From: an uncultured Acetatifactor sp.
GTDB taxonomy: Bacteria > Bacillota > Clostridia > Lachnospirales > Lachnospiraceae
NCBI GenBank assembly: GCA_910578815.1
Contig: CAJTSE010000003.1
Span: 189,010 to 253,009 of the forward strand
Length of the DNA stretch: 64,000 nt
Direction of reading: 5' to 3'
Below are positions 44,987-52,335 of the stretch, piece by piece. Every line of letters begins with the position of its first letter. Within the stretch, counting starts at the first letter, position 1. The notes beneath the pieces are model-generated. The model worked only from the letters and a program-made list of their open reading frames with translations, was not told where the DNA came from and made no database searches. A program made the position numbers and the translations under genes.

Positions 44987-46063
44987 ATGTTTGATAAGCT
45001 GGAGGATCTGTTGATCCGTTTTGAAGAGATTTTAGGAGAGCTTCATGAGCCTACAGTGGCTAATAATCAGGAGCGTTTCCGGAAGCTGATGAAGGAGCAG
45101 AGCGATCTGACTCCCATTGTGAATGCTTATACGGAGTACAAAAAGTGCAGACAGGATATTGCGGATTCGTTGGAAATGCTGGAAGAAGAAAGTGACGAAG
45201 ACATGCGGGGCATGATCAAGGAGACCCTAAACGAAAGCAGAAAGCGGGTGGAAGAGCTGGAACAGGAGCTGAAAATCCTGCTTTTGCCCAAGGATCCTAA
45301 TGATGACAAAAATGTGATTGTTGAGATCCGTGCAGGTGCCGGCGGCGACGAGGCGGCTTTGTTTGCGGCAGAGATCTATCGCATGTATGTACATTATGCA
45401 GAGAGTCAGAGATGGAAGGTGGAAACCCTTAACGCCGACGAGATCGGTATCGGCGGCATGAAGGAAGTACAGTTTATGATTACCGGGCAGGGAGCGTACT
45501 CCAGGATGAAGTACGAGAGCGGCGTACACAGGGTACAGCGGGTGCCGGAAACGGAGAGTGGCGGGCGTATCCATACCTCTACCATCAGTGTGGCGGTGAT
45601 GCCGGAGGTGGATGAGGACATTGATATTGTGATTGACGATAAGGACATCCGTATCGACGTGATGCGGGCATCCGGAAACGGCGGACAGTGCGTCAATACC
45701 ACGGATTCGGCGGTGCGCCTGACACATTATCCTTCCGGCATTGTGGTCTACAGCCAGACGGAGAAATCTCAGATACAGAATAAGGCCAAGGCCTTTGCCC
45801 TGCTGAAGGCAAAGCTGTATGACATCGAGCAGCAGCAGCGGCATGACGCGGAGGCGGAGATGAGGAAGAGTCAGATCGGCACCGGGGACCGTTCGGAGAA
45901 GATACGGACTTATAACTTTCCCCAGGGACGTGTTACGGATCACCGTATCGGCTTGACCCTTTATAAGCTGGATAAGGTGATGAACGGAGACATTCAGGAG
46001 ATTTTGGACGCCTGTATTGCCGCCGATCAGGCGGCAAAGCTGGCAAAGATGGGGGAAAACTAA
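44987..46063 (+). CDS. prfA: Peptide chain release factor 1
   Basis: RF1 ends translation at UAA and UAG. The 358-residue protein has the N-terminal coiled domain, the codon-reading PxT motif as PET in [15 protein letters not shown] (PAT/PVT elsewhere), and the peptidyl-tRNA-hydrolysing GGQ in [19 protein letters not shown] 44987 follows GGTGGTGA and touches prmC. The 3' end of the gene was duplicated: its last bases recur 58 bases downstream. Confidence 0.96.
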   Translation: MFDKLEDLLIRFEEILGELHEPTVANNQERFRKLMKEQSDLTPIVNAYTEYKKCRQDIADSLEMLEEESDEDMRGMIKETLNESRKRVEELEQELKILLLPKDPNDDKNVIVEIRAGAGGDEAALFAAEIYRMYVHYAESQRWKVETLNADEIGIGGMKEVQFMITGQGAYSRMKYESGVHRVQRVPETESGGRIHTSTISVAVMPEVDEDIDIVIDDKDIRIDVMRASGNGGQCVNTTDSAVRLTHYPSGIVVYSQTEKSQIQNKAKAFALLKAKLYDIEQQQRHDAEAEMRKSQIGTGDRSEKIRTYNFPQGRVTDHRIGLTLYKLDKVMNGDIQEILDACIAADQAAKLAKMGEN

Positions 46064-46112
46064 GAGCAGCCTGGCCGGCAGGACCATGGCGGCAAAGCTG
46101 GCAAAGATGGGG
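46030..46112 (+). repeat. 58-bp-spaced partial duplication of the prfA 3' end
   Basis: A 25-base block (GGCGGCAAAGCTGGCAAAGA plus five bases) occurs at 46030-46054, spanning the last codons of prfA, and again at 46088-46112 in the spacer before the hydrogenase-like gene. Each copy is followed by A-rich sequence and a TAA. Confidence 0.85.
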
Positions 46113-46132
46113 AAAGCGTAAAGGTATAATAT

Positions 46133-47656
46133 ATGAGCGACATGAGGGGAATTGACACTCCGGTACGGCAGCGCAGGAGAAGGGTATTTAAGGAAGTGGC
46201 AAATCTGGCGTACACTTCCGCAAATCTGAAGGATGATATGGAAGCTCTTCCTTATAAAATTGTAGACTATGAGAAATCTCAGTATTGGGAGAGCGTTTAC
46301 CGGGATCGGGCCATCGTCAGGGAGAGACTGCGTCTGGCCATGGGAATGAGTTTGCGGCCGGAAAACCGGGATCATCCGGGGCATTTGACGGAAGGTCTGG
46401 AGGAAAGCAATATTGACGAAAAATACTACGAGCCGCCCCTGATGCAGGTGATTCCTTCGGCCTGCAACGCCTGTCCTGAGAATCATTATGAGGTTACAAG
46501 CGCCTGTATGGGCTGTGTTGCCCACCCCTGCCAGAGTGTCTGCCCGAAGCAGGCGATTACCATGATCGACGGGAAATCGGTGATTGACCAGGAGAAGTGT
46601 ATTCAGTGCGGCAAATGTAAAGAGGTTTGTCCTTATGATGCCATCTGCCATAAGGAAAGGCCCTGTAAGAAGGCCTGCGGGGTGAATGCCATTAAAAGTG
46701 ACCGGTTTGGGCGGGCCTGCATTGACAGCAAGATGTGTGTCTCCTGCGGTCAGTGCATGGTCAGCTGCCCCTTTGGAGCCATTGCGGATAAATCTCAGAT
46801 TTTTCAACTGATACGGGCGATGCAGTCCGGCAGGAAAATCATTGCCCAGGTGGCCCCTGCTTTTGCAGGGCAGTTCGGACCGAGGGTAACGCCCGATATG
46901 TTCAAGGCTGCATTAAAGGAGCTGGGGTTTGCGGACGTATATGAAACGGCTCTTGGCGCGGACTTGGGCTGCATGAAGGAGGCGGAGCATTATGTAAAGG
47001 AGGTTGCCACGGGTAATCAGGCATTTGCGCTTACATCCTGCTGCCCTTCCTGGTCCATGATGGCTAAAAATTTGTTTCCGGAAACGATAGACAAAATCAG
47101 TAATGAGCTTACCCCTATGGTAGCCACGGCCCGCATTATCAAAAAAGAACATCCGGATGCTTCCGTGGTATTCATCGGTCCCTGCGCTTCCAAGAAGCTG
47201 GAAGCCAGCAGGCGGACAGTGCGCTCGGATGTGGATTTTGTAATTACCTTTGAAGAGCTTACTGGTATGTTTGAGGCGAAAGGCATTCTGCTGGAGGAAA
47301 TAAAGGCCATGGACGCTCTGGAAAATGCTACGGGAGCAGGCAGAGGATATGGGGTGGCAGGGGGCGTTGCCAATGCCATAAAAGAGTGCGTTGAGACATA
47401 TTACTCCGGTACCGAGGTTAAGATCGAACATGCGGAAAGTCTGGCGGAATGCCGGAAGATGCTGTTGCTGGCCAAGGCCGGTAAAAAGAACGGCTGTCTG
47501 ATAGAAGGCATGGCCTGTCCGGGGGGATGTGTGGCGGGAGCAGGCACCAATATTGCAGTTCCCCAGGCTATGAAGGCGGTGTCGGGCTTTCAGGAAGCTG
47601 CAGCAAAGCAGGTGCCGGATGAAGGCAGTCTTGAATCTTTCTTGAACCTTTTTTGA
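46133..47656 (+). CDS. [FeFe]-hydrogenase-like iron-sulfur protein
   Basis: A 507-residue soluble protein. The N-terminal half holds Cys-rich ferredoxin-like parts (CIQCGKCKEVCPYDAIC and CVSCGQCMVSCPFGAI, two [4Fe-4S] sets, plus CMGCVAHPCQSVCP). The C-terminal half is the H-cluster domain: TSCCPSW, GPCASKKLE (where classical enzymes have MPC) and EGMACPGGCVAGAG. These match the monomeric group B-type hydrogenases of Clostridia, with two motif changes from the well-studied group A. It could make or use H2 with ferredoxin, or sense redox. It has no signal peptide. ATG 46133 follows AAAGGTATAATAT. Confidence 0.87.
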   Translation: MSDMRGIDTPVRQRRRRVFKEVANLAYTSANLKDDMEALPYKIVDYEKSQYWESVYRDRAIVRERLRLAMGMSLRPENRDHPGHLTEGLEESNIDEKYYEPPLMQVIPSACNACPENHYEVTSACMGCVAHPCQSVCPKQAITMIDGKSVIDQEKCIQCGKCKEVCPYDAICHKERPCKKACGVNAIKSDRFGRACIDSKMCVSCGQCMVSCPFGAIADKSQIFQLIRAMQSGRKIIAQVAPAFAGQFGPRVTPDMFKAALKELGFADVYETALGADLGCMKEAEHYVKEVATGNQAFALTSCCPSWSMMAKNLFPETIDKISNELTPMVATARIIKKEHPDASVVFIGPCASKKLEASRRTVRSDVDFVITFEELTGMFEAKGILLEEIKAMDALENATGAGRGYGVAGGVANAIKECVETYYSGTEVKIEHAESLAECRKMLLLAKAGKKNGCLIEGMACPGGCVAGAGTNIAVPQAMKAVSGFQEAAAKQVPDEGSLESFLNLF

Positions 47657-47720
47657 TGTTATTTTTAAGTATAGGAGTTATGATAAAAGTACTTAAAGAC
47701 CAGATAAAAGGAGAGAAAAG

Positions 47721-48989
47721 ATGAATTACAAGCTGATCGCAATTATTGTTGTCACTTTGACTTTTTTCTTTCAGACCTTTATTAAATGGCTGGAGATGAA
47801 GTCGGCGGACAGGGAGATTCCGGAAAATGTAAGAGATGTTTATGACGGGCCGGCTTACCGGAAATGGCTGCAATATTATAAGGAAACAACCAGGCTTGAC
47901 TTTGTACGGCATTTGCTTTCCTATTTAGTGGTGTATCTGATCATAGGTCTTGACGCGTATGCCTGGCTTGTATACGGAGTGTCTCCGAAAGGGGATTACC
48001 TTGCGGCACTGACTGTTATGGCGGCAGATCTTTTGGCAGGTCTGCTTGTTTCCGTTCCCTGTGATTACGTAGGCACGATGGTGGTGGAGCAGAAGTACGG
48101 CTTTAACAAAATGACTAAAAAGACTTTTATCCTGGACCGGATGAAAAGTACACTGATTGAGCTGGTGCTGATGGGCGGACTCTGCTGTCTGTTCATTTGG
48201 CTTCATAAGACGTTGGGAAACTGGCTGATCCCTGTATTTACCTGCATTGTTTTTGCACTGCTGCTGTTGATCGTGTTCCTTTATCCGGTGTTATCCAAGG
48301 CATTTAACAAGTTTGAGCCTTTGCCGGAGGGGGAGCTTAGAGAACGGTTGTGCAGGCTGTTAAGCGAAAACGGCTGCACGGTGGGTGAGATTAAGGTAAT
48401 GGACGGTTCAAAGCGCTCCACCAAGGCGAACGCTTATTTCAGCGGTGCAGGCAGGACAAAAACTATTGTCCTTTATGATACGCTATTGGAGCAGATGACG
48501 CCGGATGAGATTGTGGCGGTTTTTGCGCATGAGATGGGCCACAATAAAAACAGAGATAACCTGAAGGTGCAGGGCATGAGTCTGGTCAACCTGGTGGTTA
48601 TGGTGCTGCTGGCCTGGGTGCTGGTTTCCGTCCCTGAAATCTATTCCTCTTTTGGCTTTGACAGGATAAACTATGGGTTTGCATTTTATCTTTTGGGAAC
48701 GGTATGCCTGTCATTCCTGACGCCTTTTCTGGGATTGCCAGCTGCAGGTTTATCCCGTCGTTTTGAATACAGGGCGGATCTCTTTGCAAAGGAACAGGGC
48801 TTCGGTGATGCTTTGGTATCGGCCCTTAAGGCTGTGGCACGAAATTCTTTTATCTGTCTATCACCTCATCCGCTGATTGTGAAACTTACATATGGTCATC
48901 CCACGGTGAGCCAGCGTATTGCAGCGTTGGAAGCAGGCGGCGGAATGAAGAGGGAAAACGTGGCGGATAAAGCAGCCGAAAGTTTTTGA
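47721..48989 (+). CDS. M48-family membrane metalloprotease (Ste24-like)
   Basis: A 422-residue membrane protease like CAAX prenyl protease 1. Six to seven hydrophobic segments surround the zinc motif FAHEMGHNKNRDN (His270, Glu271, His274); the third ligand Glu is in RRFEYRADLFA. Substrates in bacteria are mostly damaged membrane proteins or signal peptides; here unknown. ATG 47721 follows AAAGGAGAG. The 64-base gap before it contains the dyad TTTAAGTA/TACTTAAA (47664-47671 with 47690-47697). Confidence 0.92.
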   Translation: MNYKLIAIIVVTLTFFFQTFIKWLEMKSADREIPENVRDVYDGPAYRKWLQYYKETTRLDFVRHLLSYLVVYLIIGLDAYAWLVYGVSPKGDYLAALTVMAADLLAGLLVSVPCDYVGTMVVEQKYGFNKMTKKTFILDRMKSTLIELVLMGGLCCLFIWLHKTLGNWLIPVFTCIVFALLLLIVFLYPVLSKAFNKFEPLPEGELRERLCRLLSENGCTVGEIKVMDGSKRSTKANAYFSGAGRTKTIVLYDTLLEQMTPDEIVAVFAHEMGHNKNRDNLKVQGMSLVNLVVMVLLAWVLVSVPEIYSSFGFDRINYGFAFYLLGTVCLSFLTPFLGLPAAGLSRRFEYRADLFAKEQGFGDALVSALKAVARNSFICLSPHPLIVKLTYGHPTVSQRIAALEAGGGMKRENVADKAAESF

Positions 48990-49109
48990 TTTAAGGAAAT
49001 CTAGGTCATTCTTCGAAGAATCGTATAAAAGAAGAATCGTAAAAAAGAAGAAATATAAAAAAAGATGTATAAAAGAAGATATATAAAAGAAGATATATAA
49101 AAGAAGAAC
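48990..49109. repeat. Purine-rich low-complexity tract with 14-bp tandem repeats
   Basis: Three units of TATAAAAGAAGATA (49068, 49082, 49096; the last degenerate) end a wider AAGAAG-rich tract from about 49016. ATTCTTCGAAGAAT (49008-49021) is a 14-base palindrome. On the minus strand the tract is U-rich RNA. Confidence 0.8.
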
Positions 49110-49168
49110 ATGAGAAAGGGCGTATCCATCATTCGATTGATACGCCCTTTCAAACCGTCTGATCCAAT
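49001..49168 (-). CDS. Possible hydrophobic 55-residue frame with ATT start (weak)
   Basis: Behind the free ribosome site AAAGGAGGT (minus strand, 49184-49176), with 8-base spacing, an ATT opens a 56-codon frame through the hairpin and the repeat tract. The product would have a charged start (KGRINRMMD) and a long Phe/Tyr/Ile/Leu membrane stretch ending LRRMT, like a type I toxin peptide. But the stretch is what a TTCTTCTTTTATATA repeat would encode by chance, and ATT starts are rare. Confidence 0.15.
   Translation of the reverse strand: MGSDGLKGRINRMMDTPFLMFFFYISSFIYLLLYIFFYISSFLRFFFYTILRRMT
49114..49151 (-). terminator. Terminator-like hairpin of the orphan unit
   Basis: GAAAGGGCGTATC and GATACGCCCTTTC form a perfect 13-bp stem with a 12-base loop. 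On the minus strand the downstream RNA is U-rich (TTCTTCTTTTATATATC), though not a clean U tract. Confidence 0.65.
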
Positions 49169-49216
49169 GGACCTTACCTCCTTTTTGTGTCGGTTTTGCA
49201 GTGTTTTCCTTTCCTT

Positions 49217-49348
49217 TTACAACTCGTTTTGCGGTTCCTTTTCTTCTTCCATTTTCATCCCCGTGCATTTCCACTTATTTTGTACCGAGTACTGTAACGT
49301 CCTGATCGTTGTCAGAGAATTCGTTACCTTGATTGTGTACTTGCACAT
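49217..49348 (-). CDS. Possible 43-residue small protein in the orphan unit
   Basis: ATG 49348 opens a 43-codon frame beginning MCKYTIKVTNSLTTIRTLQY and ending in an acidic EEEKEPQNEL tail. It lies about 90 bases downstream of the consensus promoter. There is no good ribosome site (A-rich leader only) and no recognised family. It is listed because it is the longest ATG-started frame that starts and ends within the unit. Confidence 0.25.
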   Translation of the reverse strand: MCKYTIKVTNSLTTIRTLQYSVQNKWKCTGMKMEEEKEPQNEL

Positions 49349-49438
49349 TTGTTTTTAATAGCTTTTTCTTTATTTATGGCTCTTTCTTTATTCAGTTGTA
49401 TGGAAGAATTTTTGTGTTTGATCTCTTCTGTTGAGATT

Positions 49439-49467
49439 AGTATATGTCACATCCTTCAATTTGTCAA
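49439..49467 (-). promoter_or_regulatory. Consensus sigma-A promoter of the orphan unit
   Basis: On the minus strand TTGACA (49467-49462), exactly 17 bases, TATACT (49444-49439), with a very AT-rich region upstream like an UP element. It is among the best promoters in the window. Confidence 0.85.
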
Positions 49468-49619
49468 TATATTTTTGTTAAAAAATTTAAATAAATAAAA
49501 AATAATAAATATAAAACAGAATTATCAGACATAACAAGCGACATAAGAAGACGGTGCCGGACGCGCCTCAAGCGAAAGCGTGTCTGTTACGCTTATGCCG
49601 CTGACGGCGGCTCACCGTA

Positions 49620-49649
49620 TTGACAAACCAAATGAGATTTTGGTATTAT
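49620..49649 (+). promoter_or_regulatory. Promoter with spacer dyad before the GGDEF/EAL gene
   Basis: TTGACA (49620), 18 bases, TATTAT (49644-49649). The spacer holds ACCAAA-TGAGAT-TTTGGT (49627-49644), a candidate operator. Upstream, 49510-49619, are only short hairpins such as GCCGC/GCGGC. Confidence 0.75.
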
Positions 49650-49712
49650 GTGCATGGTTTCCTTAATAATGCCGGAAGCCTATAAAATAGGGGAAATTAC
49701 AGGGGATAAATT

Positions 49713-51998
49713 ATGAGATACGTATATACGACGCTTTTGTTGATCTTTGCAGCTGCAATCTTCATCTGCAGCTGCATCATCGGCAGACGGGATAAAAGAC
49801 CGTTGACAAGAGCCATACGGTACATAATGATTGCGGCGCCCAGTACAATGGCAGCATATGCAGGGGCATTGCTTGCGCCGGAACGGCTGGCGGCAGAGTT
49901 TATGTATGCGGTATATTATGTGGTTTCGGATGTACTGCTGATCTGCATGTTATTTTATGCCTTGAAGTACACCGGTGTCTATGAGATGCGGAGAGTACAG
50001 AAGATGGTTCTCTATTTGATTGCAGGGGTGGACGGTGTGCTGATGTTGATGAATGTCTTTACCGACCGGATATTCATTTTTCGCTGCGGCTTGATAGAGG
50101 ATGCTGGTACTTTCTTTTACGGTATTGCTGAGCGGGGAGGACTTTATAATTTCCACAGGCTCATCATTTATGGGATGGTGGCGCTGATTGTGCTTCCGCT
50201 GGTGGTGAAGATAGCCCAGTCTCCACTGATGTATCGGAAAAAATTTTGGCTTACCCTGTTGAGCCTGCTGGTCATTATTGCCGCAAATATAGCTTACCTT
50301 GTGATGGGATTGGAGATAGACTTTTCAGTGCTTTCCTACGGAATCATGGCGGTGGCGATTTACTATTTTAATGTAATATACGTTCCGCAGGGCCTGGTTG
50401 AGGGATTGTTGTCTTCCAGCATCAAAAACATGGACGACAGTGTGGTGTGCTTTGACATCGAAGGAAACTGTGTTTATGCCAATTCGGTAGCATACGGATT
50501 TTTTAAGGCTGAGAGTGCAGAGCCCTTTGAAGAATATTACAAGGAATGGATGAACGGAAGAAAGCTTTCCCAGGTGGAGGATTCGGAGTGGAAAGAGACC
50601 AGGGAGGTAAACTCTGCGAAGCGATATTATGATGTGAATTTTAAACGGCTCTGCGACAGGGATGAAAGTTTTGTAGGCTGCTTTTTCAAGATGCACGATG
50701 AGACGGTGGAGGTGGAGAAGTTGGCAGCAGAACGCTTCCGAGCTACCCATGACCGCCTTACGGGAATTTATAACAGAGAGCATTTTTATGATGTCGTTAC
50801 GGAGACAGTGAGGAAGGCAGAGCCGGGCACCTATTGCATGGTCTGCTCCGACATAAAGAATTTTAAGCTGGTAAATGATATTTTCGGAATCAATGTGGGC
50901 GACGAGGTGCTGCTGAACATAGCGGATACCCTGAAGCGGCTTGCAGGTACAGGCTCGGTTTACGGCAGGTTGTCGGGGGATCGGTTTGCCATCTGCATGC
51001 CCAGAGAGCGTTTTCATCCGGAGATTTTTGCCGATGAGATCAGGCGGATCGGGGAAAAGAGTGGTACCTCAACTTATCGGATCTGTCTGCATGTAGGCGT
51101 TTATGATATTGTGGATCGGGATATAGCGGTCTCCGTTATGTGTGACCGGGCCTATATGGCCATCAAGACCATCAAATCAAGTCTCACCGATGTAATAGCA
51201 CATTACGATGACGGAATCAGAGAGAGCAGCGTGAGCGAACAGAAGGTGACGGGAGAGTTTGGAACGGCTCTTGAGGGCGGTCAGTTTTGTTTCTATATTC
51301 AGCCCCAGGTCTCCGTCAGAGGGAAGGTTTTGGGCGGTGAGGCGCTGGTGCGCTGGATTCATCCGGAGCGGGGGATGGTTCCGCCCGGTGAATTTATCGG
51401 GATTTTGGAGAATACCGGGCTGATCTGCAGGCTTGATATGTATATATGGGAACAGGCCTGTCGGAAGCTGCGGGAGTGGAAGGACAGAGAACTTACAAAT
51501 TACCATATTTCCGTAAATATTTCTCCCAAGGATTTTTATTTTGCAGATATATACAAGGTATTTACGGGGCTTGTGGAAAAATATGAAATCAGTCCGCGCA
51601 ACCTGCGGCTTGAGATCACGGAAAGCGCCATTATGAGCGATTTTGACAAACAACTGGTGCTGATCCAGCGTTTGCAGGAATACGGCTTTTATGTGGAGAT
51701 GGATGATTTTGGGAGCGGATATTCCTCCCTTAACATGCTTAAGGATATGCCGGTAAACACGTTAAAGGTAGATATGGGCTTTTTAAGGCAGACGAACCAT
51801 CAGGAGCGCAGCAGGACGATTCTTAAAATGATTATTGCCCTGTCCAGACAGCTTGGCATGGAAGTGATCACGGAGGGAGTGGAAACCAAAGAGCAGGTGG
51901 ATTTTCTGACAGATATAGGCTGTGATATTTTCCAGGGCTATTATTTTGCGAAGCCAATGCCGGTGGAGGATTTTGAAAAAAAGTATTTTGGCAGCTGA
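49713..51998 (+). CDS. Membrane GGDEF/EAL protein, likely c-di-GMP phosphodiesterase
   Basis: A 761-residue signalling protein. About seven membrane helices (1-235) resemble the 7TM sensor of some histidine kinases, then comes a PAS-like domain (about 240-345), a GGDEF domain (about 350-500) and an EAL domain (about 515-755). The GGDEF signature is degenerate, SGDRF at residues 421-425, so cyclase activity is probably lost and GTP binding may be regulatory. The EAL site looks intact: EAL at 543, then ISVNISPKDF, LRLEITESAIM, MDDFGSGYSSLNML, LKVDMGFL and ITEGVET. It should therefore cut c-di-GMP. Start ATG 49713 has GGGG upstream. Confidence 0.92.
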   Translation: MRYVYTTLLLIFAAAIFICSCIIGRRDKRPLTRAIRYIMIAAPSTMAAYAGALLAPERLAAEFMYAVYYVVSDVLLICMLFYALKYTGVYEMRRVQKMVLYLIAGVDGVLMLMNVFTDRIFIFRCGLIEDAGTFFYGIAERGGLYNFHRLIIYGMVALIVLPLVVKIAQSPLMYRKKFWLTLLSLLVIIAANIAYLVMGLEIDFSVLSYGIMAVAIYYFNVIYVPQGLVEGLLSSSIKNMDDSVVCFDIEGNCVYANSVAYGFFKAESAEPFEEYYKEWMNGRKLSQVEDSEWKETREVNSAKRYYDVNFKRLCDRDESFVGCFFKMHDETVEVEKLAAERFRATHDRLTGIYNREHFYDVVTETVRKAEPGTYCMVCSDIKNFKLVNDIFGINVGDEVLLNIADTLKRLAGTGSVYGRLSGDRFAICMPRERFHPEIFADEIRRIGEKSGTSTYRICLHVGVYDIVDRDIAVSVMCDRAYMAIKTIKSSLTDVIAHYDDGIRESSVSEQKVTGEFGTALEGGQFCFYIQPQVSVRGKVLGGEALVRWIHPERGMVPPGEFIGILENTGLICRLDMYIWEQACRKLREWKDRELTNYHISVNISPKDFYFADIYKVFTGLVEKYEISPRNLRLEITESAIMSDFDKQLVLIQRLQEYGFYVEMDDFGSGYSSLNMLKDMPVNTLKVDMGFLRQTNHQERSRTILKMIIALSRQLGMEVITEGVETKEQVDFLTDIGCDIFQGYYFAKPMPVEDFEKKYFGS

Positions 51999-52014
51999 AA
52001 ATTGTCAAAAACTG

Positions 52015-52043
52015 TTGATTTTTGTCGATGATCGTGATAATAT
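52015..52043 (+). promoter_or_regulatory. Weak candidate promoter for recJ
   Basis: TTGATT (52015), 17 bases, TAATAT (52038-52043). If used, the recJ leader is about 290 nt and contains the hairpin at 52227. Otherwise the 337-base gap is AT-rich with nothing recognisable. Confidence 0.35.
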
Positions 52044-52226
52044 CATGTTGTACTAATTGATTATTCGAGTTCTGTTTAAGGTCCGTTGTTCTGCCTGTTT
52101 TTCGTTAGCTGTTTCTTTATTTTCTGTTTTCTTATGAAGGGCGTGTTCTGAAGCTGTGAAGCCTGCAGTGCCAGTGGTTCTTTATCTTTATGTCTTTATG
52201 CAGTAAAACAGTTCAATGAGACCGGT

Positions 52227-52265
52227 ATACTTGAGGGGCGTATGAAAATGCGCCCCTGTAAGTAT
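52227..52265 (+). promoter_or_regulatory. GAAA-capped hairpin in the recJ leader
   Basis: AGGGGCGTAT-GAAA-ATGCGCCCCT (52234-52257) forms a 10-bp stem (one T-G pair) with a GNRA-type loop, extended after a 1x2 bulge by ATACTT/AAGTAT. No U tract follows, so it is more likely a leader structure than a terminator. Confidence 0.5.
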
Positions 52266-52335
52266 GAAAGGCGAAAAGATTTCTAAGGTCAAAATACATG
52301 ACTGTAAGATTACCGCAGGATGATGGGAGAGGCAG

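Larger units (their letters stand above)
49110..49438 (-). ncRNA. Orphan minus-strand transcription unit, candidate small RNA
   Basis: A consensus promoter (49467-49439) reads leftward into about 300 bases with no recognisable gene and ends at a 13-bp hairpin (49114-49151). The 5' part has an ATCTC/GAGAT hairpin and an A-rich single-stranded region; near the 3' end AAACCG/CGGTTT and GGTCC/GGATC pairings surround a free AAAGGAGGT. It may be a regulatory RNA, or the mRNA of the 43-residue frame at 49217-49348. It does not look like 6S, SRP, tmRNA or RNase P RNA. Confidence 0.45.

Noticed and set aside
45227..46807. Long minus-strand open frame (526 codons) across prfA and the hydrogenase-like gene
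   Set aside because: Antisense shadow of two well-recognised genes with no ribosome site and no domain sense.
49110..49358. 82-codon plus-strand frame
   Set aside because: It begins in the terminator-like hairpin, has a weak ribosome site and runs antisense to a unit with a consensus promoter.
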